Below are positions 57,595-64,000 of a stretch of DNA of 64,000 bases, one piece after another (position 1 is the first letter of the stretch; every line of letters starts with the position of its first letter). A program made the position numbers and the translations under genes. The DNA lies in the NCBI RefSeq assembly GCF_013388945.1, contig NZ_JACAEH010000007.1:1-64000 (forward strand), in the 5' to 3' direction. Source of the DNA: Nitrososphaera sp. (lineage in GTDB: Archaea; Thermoproteota; Nitrososphaeria; Nitrososphaerales; Nitrososphaeraceae). Under the pieces are notes generated by a model. It was not told the origin of the DNA, ran no database searches, and saw only the letters and a program-made list of their open reading frames with translations.

Positions 57595-58926
57595 TCACGC
57601 CTTCAGTATCTTCTCGACCCTGGCAAGCACGTCTGCAGGATTTTTCCCAAATATCGTTATCATGGGTTCCTTGCCGACAGCGCCCTTGTGGTAGATGACG
57701 TCTGCTGCAGGGTTTTTCGCAAGAGCCAAGGTTGTTCCCCAGAAAACAGATGAGCCCTCTTTGCGCTTGATGCCTGCAGGTTCCTTGCTTCTGTCGTAGC
57801 TTGACACGGAAAATAGTCTCTTGCATGCTTCAATAATCCTGTTGTCGTACCTGATGTTTATCACAGAGCGCGTCGCTGTCTTGACTTTCATGCAGGCAAG
57901 AACGGCGTCTGCCATGTGGCTTGACGCGCCAAACTCTACCCTGCTAACTGGGACTGCCATATCGCCAGCCCTGACAATCCTGCCCCTGACTGCTGCCACG
58001 TCCTGCGCGCTTGCCGCGTCGGGCAGGGCGTAGGCAAAGTTGGTCGCAGTCTCGGGTATCAGGCGCGCAAAGCCTGGAAGCGTCACAAGTCTGTCGACAG
58101 CGGCCTGCAGTTCCATGATTGCCGCATAGCGCTGCGCATCTCGGTACATCGGCGCAAGCGGGTTTGTTACAGGCAGCCCCTTGCCTACGGCAACGGCAGA
58201 CTTGATGGCGTTTTGCACGTACTCGTTTGCCCCCGCGCACGCCTCTGCTATTGTAAGCCTTCTTGCAAGAAACGCCGTTGCGGCGGCTGAAAAGTTGCAC
58301 CCCGAGCCGTGCGTCTCTTTTATCCTGATGCGCGGGTTTGACATCCTGGTTATCCTGCCTGATTTTTCAAGCAGTATGTCCGTGACTGTGTCCTTGCCGG
58401 AGTGGCCGCCCTTTATTATGACGTTTTTTGCGCCAAGCGCGCGGATCTTTCTTGCCGCACTGATAACATCGCGGTCATCGCGTATTTTCATGCCTGCAAG
58501 CTTTTCTGCCTCCATCCTGTTAGGAGTGACAAGAGTACACAGCGGGATCAGTCTCTTGACAAGAGGTTCCATCGCGCCTTTCTGCAATAGCCTGTAGCCC
58601 GTGCCTGCCGCCAATATGGGGTCAAGCACTATCGGCACCTTTGTTTTTGAAAGTAATCCTGCGACAGCCTCGATGGTGTCGCTGCTGTAGACCATTCCTA
58701 CCTTTATCGCGTCAGGAGGCGAATCTGACATGACTGCCTTTATCTGCGCCCTTACCGCGTCGGCCGGAACCTCAAACACACCTGCGACTTTTCTAGTGTT
58801 CTGTGCCGTTATTGCAGTGATTGCGGTGCAGCCGTGGACTCCGAGCGCGGAAAACGTCTTCAGGTCCGCCTGGATGCCTGCTGCGGCTCCAGAGTCGCTT
58901 CCGGCAATCGACAGCACTACCTTCAA
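57595..58926 (-). CDS. thiDN: HMP/HMP-P kinase fused to thiamine-phosphate synthase ThiN
   Basis: A 443-residue fusion. ThiD (residues about 1-265) has VVLSIAGSDSGAAAGIQADL and TPNRMEAEKLAGM and the anion-hole segment THGSGCNFSAAATAFLAR. ThiN (about 275-443) contains ATNFAYALPDAASAQDVAAV, FGASSHMADAVL and KEPMITIFGKNPADVL. ThiD phosphorylates HMP-P to HMP-PP, and archaeal ThiN joins it to the thiazole to form thiamine phosphate. It is divergent from thiC, which makes HMP-P, with 92 bases between starts. Confidence 0.95.
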   Translation of the reverse strand: MKVVLSIAGSDSGAAAGIQADLKTFSALGVHGCTAITAITAQNTRKVAGVFEVPADAVRAQIKAVMSDSPPDAIKVGMVYSSDTIEAVAGLLSKTKVPIVLDPILAAGTGYRLLQKGAMEPLVKRLIPLCTLVTPNRMEAEKLAGMKIRDDRDVISAARKIRALGAKNVIIKGGHSGKDTVTDILLEKSGRITRMSNPRIRIKETHGSGCNFSAAATAFLARRLTIAEACAGANEYVQNAIKSAVAVGKGLPVTNPLAPMYRDAQRYAAIMELQAAVDRLVTLPGFARLIPETATNFAYALPDAASAQDVAAVRGRIVRAGDMAVPVSRVEFGASSHMADAVLACMKVKTATRSVINIRYDNRIIEACKRLFSVSSYDRSKEPAGIKRKEGSSVFWGTTLALAKNPAADVIYHKGAVGKEPMITIFGKNPADVLARVEKILKA

Positions 58927-59018
58927 CGCCGGTCTGTTCTCTCCATCACTTATTCAGTCTATCGGACGCTCTCAACATCAATGCTTTATATCGCATCGCT
59001 GCAATACATACCGATATT

Positions 59019-60353
59019 ATGGCTACTCAAATGTCCAGCGCAAGGAGGGGAATAGCTACCGACGAGATGAAGCTGGTAGCAAAGGAGGAGGACGTTTCGC
59101 TAGATTTCATTGTCCACGCAGTTGCAAGCGGCTCTATAATCATCCCAAAGAACGTCGCCAGGCCGCAGAGGGAGCGCAAGGTGGTGGGCATCGGCAAGGG
59201 GCTCAAGACAAAGGTCAACGTGAACATCGGCACATCGACTTTGCACCAGGACCTTGACGAGGAGATATCAAAGGCAAAGGTGGCAGTCAAGTACGGCGCT
59301 GACACGATAATGGACCTGTCAGACGGGGGCGACATCGACCACATCCGCCGGACGCTTTTAGAAGCGGCGCCCATAACCTTTGGCACGGTGCCCGTCTATC
59401 AGGCGTACTGGCACGGCGTCGAGAAATACAAGAACCCGCTCAACATCACAGAGGACGACTACCTCAACGCGTTTGAAAAGAACTGCCAGGACGGCGTCGA
59501 CTATACCACCATACATTCGGGAATCACGAACGAGCTTGCCAAGCGCGTCCTTGAAGTGAGGAGGCACGGCGGCATCGTCTCAAAGGGCGGCACGATTACA
59601 GCAGCGTGGATGCTAAAGTACGAGAAGGAGAACCCGTATTTTGAGCACTTTGACTACATGTGCGAGATTGCAAGGAAGTACGATGTGACTTTCAGCCTCG
59701 GCGACGCGCTGAGGCCCGGCTCTATACTTGACTCGCACGACGAGCTGCAGGTGGCAGAGATGATAAACGTGTCAAGGCTTGCCAAGAGGGCGCACGAAAA
59801 GGACGTGCAGGTGATGATAGAGGGGCCCGGCCACGTCCCGTTGAACGAGGTTGCTGCAAACGTGAGGCTTGCCAAGTCGCTCATAGGCGACGTGCCATAC
59901 TATGTCCTTGGGCCGCTTGTGACAGACGTTGCGGCAGGCTATGACCACATCGCAAGCGCAATAGGCGCGGCCGTGTCTGCTGCGGAAGGCGTCGACCTGC
60001 TGTGCTACCTCACACCTGCCGAACATCTGGCGCTGCCGACAGCAGAGGAAGTCAAGGACGGGCTCATCGCATACCGCATAGCGGCGCACGCCGGCGACCT
60101 TGTAAAGATCCGCGACAAGGCAATAAAGTGGGACAGGGCGATAACCGAGGCAAGGCGCACGCTCAACTGGGAGCAGCAGATAAAACTTGCGATAAACCCG
60201 GAAGAGGCGGCGAGAATTCACTACAGGGAAGGCCAGCACGACGGCAACAACGTACCATGCACGATGTGCGGCGCAGCGTGCGTATACATCATGCTCCCGC
60301 AGCAGCGCCAGCCAAAAGAGAAGAAAGAAGAGGCGCCTGCGCAGACCAGCTAA
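59019..60353 (+). CDS. thiC: HMP-P synthase ThiC, archaeal type
   Basis: A 444-residue radical SAM enzyme that converts aminoimidazole ribotide to HMP-P. Core segments include VNVNIGTSTLHQDLDEE, DTIMDLSDGGDID, HSGITNELAKRVLEV, LGDALRPGSILDSHD, MIEGPGHVPLNEV, CYLTPAEHLALPT. The C-terminal cluster site reads CTMCGAACVYI (Cx2Cx3C, the spacing usual in archaeal ThiC). ATG 59019 follows a tttatatc element by about 30 bases. No TPP riboswitch is seen in the short leader. It opposes thiDN, giving the thiamine pair. Confidence 0.95.
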   Translation: MATQMSSARRGIATDEMKLVAKEEDVSLDFIVHAVASGSIIIPKNVARPQRERKVVGIGKGLKTKVNVNIGTSTLHQDLDEEISKAKVAVKYGADTIMDLSDGGDIDHIRRTLLEAAPITFGTVPVYQAYWHGVEKYKNPLNITEDDYLNAFEKNCQDGVDYTTIHSGITNELAKRVLEVRRHGGIVSKGGTITAAWMLKYEKENPYFEHFDYMCEIARKYDVTFSLGDALRPGSILDSHDELQVAEMINVSRLAKRAHEKDVQVMIEGPGHVPLNEVAANVRLAKSLIGDVPYYVLGPLVTDVAAGYDHIASAIGAAVSAAEGVDLLCYLTPAEHLALPTAEEVKDGLIAYRIAAHAGDLVKIRDKAIKWDRAITEARRTLNWEQQIKLAINPEEAARIHYREGQHDGNNVPCTMCGAACVYIMLPQQRQPKEKKEEAPAQTS

Positions 60354-60487
60354 AGAACATAGTTACAGAGACAGACGCGCTTGCCGCAGCAGGGGCATTT
60401 CTCTGTATCCTGCGCTATGCTGCAGCGCCTGCCATGGGTCTCGCAAAACACGAACCGCTCTGAATCTGCTTCCTGTGCTGCCTGCAT
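60350..60487 (-). CDS. 45-residue zinc micro-protein
   Basis: From ATG 60487: MQAAQEADSERFVFCETHGR, then RCSIAQ and CPCCGKRVCLC. About seven Cys and one His give a potential zinc-binding core. Its stop codon overlaps that of thiC in convergent orientation. It is similar in style to the other micro-zinc genes here. Function is unknown. Confidence 0.55.
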   Translation of the reverse strand: MQAAQEADSERFVFCETHGRRCSIAQDTEKCPCCGKRVCLCNYVL

Positions 60488-60523
60488 GTCATGCCGTATC
60501 GAAAACGTTGCTTAATACATCAA

Positions 60524-60550
60524 GCAAGCTAATTTAGACACGCAAGCTAA
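60524..60550. repeat. Short direct repeat upstream of sucC
   Basis: GCAAGCTAA occurs at 60524-60532 and again at 60542-60550, 18 bases apart start to start, with similar bases after each copy. It lies about 35-60 bases upstream of the sucC TATA element and could be a regulator half-site pair. Support is weak. Confidence 0.3.
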
Positions 60551-60616
60551 CTTCCATAGATTTGCGATTTTAACGTAGAATTATAAATGACGTACATCGC
60601 TGCCCTCACTGCAAAT

Positions 60617-61726
60617 ATGCGGTTACTTGAATATCAGGGTAAGGAGCTTTTCGATCAGTACGGGATAAGGATACCCCGCTCGCACCTTGCCAACACCGTC
60701 GAAGAGGCAAGGGAAGGTGCAAAGAAGATAGGGATCCCGCTCGTGCTAAAGTCACAGCTTACAGTCGGCGGCAGGGGCAAGGCCGGCGCGATTTTAAAAG
60801 TAAAATCCGAGGCCGAGCTTGCGCCGAAATTCAACGAGCTAGTCCACAAGGAAGTCAAAGGAGAGCTCCCGCGCGGCATACTGCTTGAAGAGATGGCCGA
60901 CATAAAGAAAGAGCTGTATCTCTCGCTTTTCCTGAACCGTAGCAAGCGCTGCTACTCGCTCATCTCGTCTGCTGAAGGCGGGGTCGAGATAGAAAGCGCA
61001 GGCAACAAGGTCGTGGTAGACATCCCGGTCGACGGCCTGACGCCGCAGGTTGCAGAGGACACGGCTACAAAACTCGGGCTGACAGGCAACGCGGCAGTAG
61101 CGTTTGTCGACCTCACTACAAAACTGTCAAAACTTGCAAGCGAGAAGGAGGCCGAGCTTGCAGAGATAAACCCTGTGGCGATACTTGGCGACGGCTCGAT
61201 GCTTGCGCTTGACGCCAAGGTGATAATAGACGACAACGCCATGTTCCGCCACCCCGAGCTGAAAAAGTACGAACACGTGTCAGAGCTTGAAAAGCAGGCA
61301 GAAGTCTCGGGCTTTTCGTTAGTCGAGCTTGAAGGCAACATTGCAATCATCGGCAACGGCGCGGGGCTTGTCATGTCCACACTCGACCTCGTCGCCGACG
61401 CCGGCGGAAAGGCAGGCGCGTTTTTGGACTTTGGCGGCAGGGCGACCACCGAAACAATCTACGAGGCGCTCAGGGTAGTGAGCCAGATAAAGAAGGTCGA
61501 AGCAATCCTGGTCAACCTGTTTGGCGGAATCGTGCGCACGGACCTCGTGGCGCAGGGGCTGCTTGACGCTTACAAGAACAACGTGATTACCGTCCCGGTG
61601 TTTGCAAGGATCTCCGGCGCCGAGTCAGAGCGCGCAAAGCAGATGCTGCAAGGAAGCAGGGCGAAACTCTATAACACGGTTGAGGAGGCAATACAGGCCG
61701 CAGTTGCGGCAGTCGGGAGGAGATGA
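60617..61726 (+). CDS. sucC: Succinyl-CoA ligase, beta subunit
   Basis: A 369-residue ATP-grasp subunit. N-terminal MRLLEYQGKELFDQYGIRIP and QLTVGGRGKAGAILKV mark the ATP-grasp domain; LVNLFGGIVRTDLVAQGLL is the C-terminal CoA-ligase segment. It links substrate-level phosphorylation with the TCA reactions. ATG 60617 is preferred to 60587; ttataaatg lies upstream. sucD follows with a four-base overlap. Confidence 0.96.
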   Translation: MRLLEYQGKELFDQYGIRIPRSHLANTVEEAREGAKKIGIPLVLKSQLTVGGRGKAGAILKVKSEAELAPKFNELVHKEVKGELPRGILLEEMADIKKELYLSLFLNRSKRCYSLISSAEGGVEIESAGNKVVVDIPVDGLTPQVAEDTATKLGLTGNAAVAFVDLTTKLSKLASEKEAELAEINPVAILGDGSMLALDAKVIIDDNAMFRHPELKKYEHVSELEKQAEVSGFSLVELEGNIAIIGNGAGLVMSTLDLVADAGGKAGAFLDFGGRATTETIYEALRVVSQIKKVEAILVNLFGGIVRTDLVAQGLLDAYKNNVITVPVFARISGAESERAKQMLQGSRAKLYNTVEEAIQAAVAAVGRR

Positions 61727-62631
61727 CAATGGCAGGCTATGACATATTTGACATACTGGTCGGGCGTGGCGACGAGAAAAAGCCGGTGATAGTGCAGGGC
61801 ATAACCGGAAGCTACGGCTCGACGCACACCCGCCTCATGAAGGCGTACGGCACAAACATTGCAGCAGGCGTCACACCCGGCAAGGGCGGGCAGTCATTTG
61901 AAGGAATCCCCGTCTACAACGGCATGGCAGAGGCGGTGAAGGCGACAGGCGCGCAAATATCCGGGATATTCGTTCCGGCGCAGTTCTTTCTTGGGGCCGC
62001 GATGGACGCGCTTGACGCGGGCATAAAGCTGCTTGTTGCAATACCGGAGCACGTGCCTATCCGCGACTCGATAAAGGTGATAGAGCACGCCAAGAGCAAG
62101 GGCGCAAGGATGGTCGGCCCCAACACCGCCGGCGTTATTGTGCCAGAGGTAATGAAAGTAGGCATCATGCCTGCCCAGCCGTTCAAGCGGGGCAACACCG
62201 TCGTGTTTTCAAGGAGCGGAACTCTGATGTACGAGGTCTCGTACAACCTGTCCAACAGGGGGTACGGCCAGAGGCTGTGCCTTGGGATCGGGGGCGACCC
62301 GATAAACGGTACCAACCTGATAGAGGCGTTTGACCTCGTGCGCAACAGGCCCGACGTCGACTCGGTGGTCGTGGTGGGAGAAATCGGCGGCGACGCGGAG
62401 GAGCAGCTTGCCGACTATATCATCCGCACGTCGTTCTCAAAGCCGGTCGTCGCATACATCGCAGGCAGGGCGGCGCCGAAAGAAAAGAGGATGGGCCACG
62501 CAGGCGCCATTGTGTATGGCAACTACGGCTCTGCCGAGTCCAAGGTGGCAAACTATGCCAAGGCCAGCGTGCCTGTAGCAAAGAGGCCTGCAGAAGTGCC
62601 AGAACTGCTCGCACAAAAGATGCGCAGGTAG
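61723..62631 (+). CDS. sucD: Succinyl-CoA ligase, alpha subunit
   Basis: A 302-residue subunit with a CoA-binding domain ([37 protein letters not shown]). The active-site His is expected in [18 protein letters not shown], and [20 protein letters not shown] is present. With SucC it converts succinyl-CoA and ADP/GDP to succinate. ATG 61723 gives the overlap ATGA; ATG 61729 is possible. Confidence 0.96.
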   Translation: MTMAGYDIFDILVGRGDEKKPVIVQGITGSYGSTHTRLMKAYGTNIAAGVTPGKGGQSFEGIPVYNGMAEAVKATGAQISGIFVPAQFFLGAAMDALDAGIKLLVAIPEHVPIRDSIKVIEHAKSKGARMVGPNTAGVIVPEVMKVGIMPAQPFKRGNTVVFSRSGTLMYEVSYNLSNRGYGQRLCLGIGGDPINGTNLIEAFDLVRNRPDVDSVVVVGEIGGDAEEQLADYIIRTSFSKPVVAYIAGRAAPKEKRMGHAGAIVYGNYGSAESKVANYAKASVPVAKRPAEVPELLAQKMRR

Positions 62632-62632
62632 A

Positions 62633-62815
62633 TTACGAAAACTCGTCTCTGTAACGCTCGCGCAGGTAAAGGAGCCCCTTTACGAGATCACGGGCCTGCG
62701 CAGGCGTTATCTTGCTTTCCTGCAAGAACTTTTCATCGACTCCAAGCGAAAGGAGCTTCATGATGTCCCAGTGCATCTGGACAATCTGCGGATCTCGCAC
62801 AATTGCCGTATGCAC
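62633..62815 (-). CDS. 60-residue helical protein
   Basis: A 60-residue protein MHTAIVRDPQIVQMHWDIMK with a KITPAQARDLVKGLLYLRER end. It has helical character and no Cys. Its stop lies two bases from sucD's stop in convergent orientation. It may be a small DNA- or protein-binding helix pair. Unknown function. Confidence 0.5.
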   Translation of the reverse strand: MHTAIVRDPQIVQMHWDIMKLLSLGVDEKFLQESKITPAQARDLVKGLLYLRERYRDEFS

Positions 62816-62839
62816 TTCAGGTATAAAAGGATAGGCGTG

Positions 62840-63370
62840 TCAGCCCCTGAGCCACGCCCTGTACTTTTTTGCGTCTATGCAAAAGACGAGGGCGCACTGG
62901 GCAAGGGCGCCCATGTTGTTCTGGAGCATCCTGACCCAGATGGCCGAAATGAGCGGGTGCTTCTCGGGGTTTGGTATCCTCACCGCCTTTTTGATGTCGG
63001 CACCTGACACGGGGATCACTTCATTGTAGATGAACTTGCTCTCCTGCTCGCCCACCCTTATTGGCAGGCCGAGCTTGTAGGCAAGGGCGCGCATCAGAGG
63101 AAACGGCAGGTCGGTCTTGGCGTCTTTGACAAACCTTTCCTTTACGCGAAACGCTAGGTCTATCATCAGGTCTTCCTTCTCTGCATGCGCGCTGATAATG
63201 ACATAGTCGCCGCGCTTTAGTTTCTTGCTGTACATGACGATGGTCAGGCCCTGCGATTCGAGGCGCTGCTCTCTGTCTGGCTTTGCAATGGCGTCTTTCA
63301 CGATGGGGCGAGTCAGGCCAAACTTGCCCTCGCACTCTTTGCGGAAAAGCTTTGTGTATTTTACGGCCAT
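62840..63370 (-). CDS. Hypothetical protein
   Basis: A 176-residue protein starting MAVKYTKLFRKECEGKFGLT, with an alpha/beta middle (QGLTIVMYSKKLKRGDYVII, EKEDLMIDLAFRVKERF) and a C-terminal helical part (ISAIWVRMLQNNMGALAQC). No family was recognised. It is followed after 24 bases by the 60-residue gene on the same strand and may share its transcript. Function is unknown. Confidence 0.6.
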   Translation of the reverse strand: MAVKYTKLFRKECEGKFGLTRPIVKDAIAKPDREQRLESQGLTIVMYSKKLKRGDYVIISAHAEKEDLMIDLAFRVKERFVKDAKTDLPFPLMRALAYKLGLPIRVGEQESKFIYNEVIPVSGADIKKAVRIPNPEKHPLISAIWVRMLQNNMGALAQCALVFCIDAKKYRAWLRG

Positions 63371-63427
63371 CCTGCGGGGTATCTTTGCTCAAGCATATTA
63401 AAATTACAGGGCCGCCGATGAAAGGCA

Positions 63428-63601
63428 TTGCCGGTGGAAAAGCGCTTCTGCGACAGGTGCATGGCCCGCACAGCGCACGACGTGATGGAGGAGCCGGACG
63501 CGATATACACGTACAAGCGCCGGCGAAAATACAGGTGCCAGGAATGCGGCAAGACCAGCTTCAAGCGGGGCTTGCGCCCAAGCGCGGAGTCGGTCTACTG
63601 A
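63428..63601 (+). CDS. 57-residue zinc-ribbon protein
   Basis: TTG 63428 opens a 57-residue protein. The first pair is RFCDRCMARTAHDVMEE and the second YRCQECGKTSFKRG, separated by a charged Lys/Arg strand, which is a zinc-ribbon layout as in some ribosomal or RNA-binding proteins. The next gene starts on its stop (TGATG), indicating coupling to the methyltransferase-like gene. Confidence 0.65.
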   Translation: MPVEKRFCDRCMARTAHDVMEEPDAIYTYKRRRKYRCQECGKTSFKRGLRPSAESVY

Positions 63602-64000
63602 TGGACGCAGGCGCCATAGTCAGGCTCAAGGCCGAGTTTGCGAAAAACTACAGGGGCTCTAGCCACATGCACGAGGCTGTCCCGAACCAGTCGTCGGCGA
63701 GCCTGCCGGTTGAGCCGGGAGGACTTGCCGCCATGCACGCGTTTGCAAAGAACAACCCCATCTACTTTGGCTCAAAGGAGATGGAAATTGCAGGCATTCC
63801 CTGCACCGTGTATGAGGGCGACATCAACGAGTACTGGCTTTCAAGCATCAAGCACGACTCGGGCTACCAGCCCTTCTACCCGACGTGGATACTGTCAGCG
63901 TACGCGCTTGCAATAGCGTCAAGGGAGATGGGCTTTGAGCAAATAGTCGACATTGGCTCCGGCGACGGCAGGATAGCCTACTGCGCAAAAGCAGCCGGCC
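63601..64000 (+). CDS. SAM methyltransferase-like protein (partial)
   Basis: The frame runs off the window after 133 codons. The N-terminal about 105 residues are not recognised. The sequence then reads EQIVDIGSGDGRIAYCAK, a class I methyltransferase motif I (VDIGSGDGR). It is coupled to the upstream zinc-ribbon gene by a TGATG overlap, so the ribbon protein may be its partner. The substrate and length cannot be known from the window. Confidence 0.7.
   Translation, partial: MDAGAIVRLKAEFAKNYRGSSHMHEAVPNQSSASLPVEPGGLAAMHAFAKNNPIYFGSKEMEIAGIPCTVYEGDINEYWLSSIKHDSGYQPFYPTWILSAYALAIASREMGFEQIVDIGSGDGRIAYCAKAAG

Noticed and set aside
58926-59019. Possible TPP riboswitch in the thiDN-thiC intergenic region
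   Set aside because: The gap is only 92 bases and shows promoter elements but none of the conserved thi-box segments such as CTGAGA.
60267-60295. ThiC cluster motif with short Cx2Cx3C spacing as a defect
   Set aside because: This spacing is the usual one for archaeal ThiC, so it is not a deviation.
1-64000. CRISPR arrays, insertion sequences, integrases or rRNA genes
   Set aside because: None was seen on reading through. No regularly spaced repeats, no transposase-like proteins and no rRNA-like stretches appear.

Overview
The window looks like a chromosomal segment of an ammonia-oxidising thaumarchaeon of the Nitrososphaera type (group I.1b). The assignment is by inference from gene content. 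Archaeal information-processing genes are present (TFB, Alba, S8e, SRP19, Gar1, Pelota, proteasome beta, PIN-PilT-KH ATPase). So are a candidate tetraether lipid synthase, an exported protein with a PEFG-like C-terminal anchor, a ThiD-ThiN fusion, archaeal-type ThiC, divergent PII and very many tiny zinc-ribbon proteins. Base composition is moderately GC-rich. A TATA-like element lies about 26-29 bases upstream of many start codons (ATG, GTG or TTG), so leaderless transcription is the rule. I used that spacing to choose many starts. I see no rRNA genes, CRISPR arrays, insertion sequences or integrase genes, and no gene-free stretch longer than about 300 bases.

Layout. 1-2.1 kb: a possible RNA start at the edge, tRNA-Ala(GGC), and a three-gene translationally coupled set (UbiE-like, UbiA-like, UbiC-like) suggesting quinone or prenyl-aromatic synthesis. 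2.1-9.2 kb: Bud32/RIO-like kinase, coiled-coil protein, divergent Dps and Fur/PerR around a palindromic operator, DUF1512 protein, methionine aminopeptidase, secreted matrixin-like protease, divergent PII. 9.2-16.2 kb: PIN-ATPase-KH, DtxR regulator, rhodanese, SIS protein, stand-alone AsnC-type domain, methyltransferase, Alba, nucleotidyltransferase. 16.2-24.1 kb: IlvE plus a sugar-modification set (Gfo/Idh/MocA oxidoreductase, Trm112-like, hexapeptide acyltransferase), hydroxyacid dehydrogenase, tRNA-Gln with a probable non-canonical intron, DUF354, CutA and Pelota. 24.2-31.7 kb: DtxR and TrmB regulators, the radical SAM Tes candidate, Rieske protein, M3 peptidase, proteasome beta. 31.7-37.3 kb: LeuC-LeuD, a PurF-like protein without its catalytic residues, HAD nucleotidase, membrane protein, tRNA-Pro(CGG).

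37.4-45.3 kb is an accessory, AT-richer region. It holds small Cys-rich proteins, a one-repeat TFB-like protein with a perfect palindrome in its promoter, a candidate structured RNA, a CHRD/PEFG-type exported protein, and a roughly 580 bp HicA-HicB module bounded by tRNA-Arg(GCG) and a direct repeat of that tRNA's 3' end. 45.3-52.6 kb is core again: ScpA-ScpB, MEDS-domain protein, S8e, SRP19, Gar1-TFB, ApgM. 52.6-57.5 kb is a nucleotide-sugar block (GalT-like, UDP-GlcNAc 2-epimerase, GlmU-related protein, sugar-1-phosphate nucleotidyltransferase). With the 17-18 kb genes it could supply modified sugars for glycoproteins or surface glycans. 57.6-64 kb: thiamine genes thiDN and thiC (divergent), succinyl-CoA ligase sucCD, and small proteins up to a methyltransferase cut by the window edge.

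The features most worth a second look are the HicAB unit at the tRNA-Arg attachment-like repeat, the tRNA-Gln D-arm intron, the catalytically dead PurF paralogue, the miniature TFB with its own operator-like palindrome, the PII protein lacking ATP ligands, and the unusual density of micro-zinc proteins.
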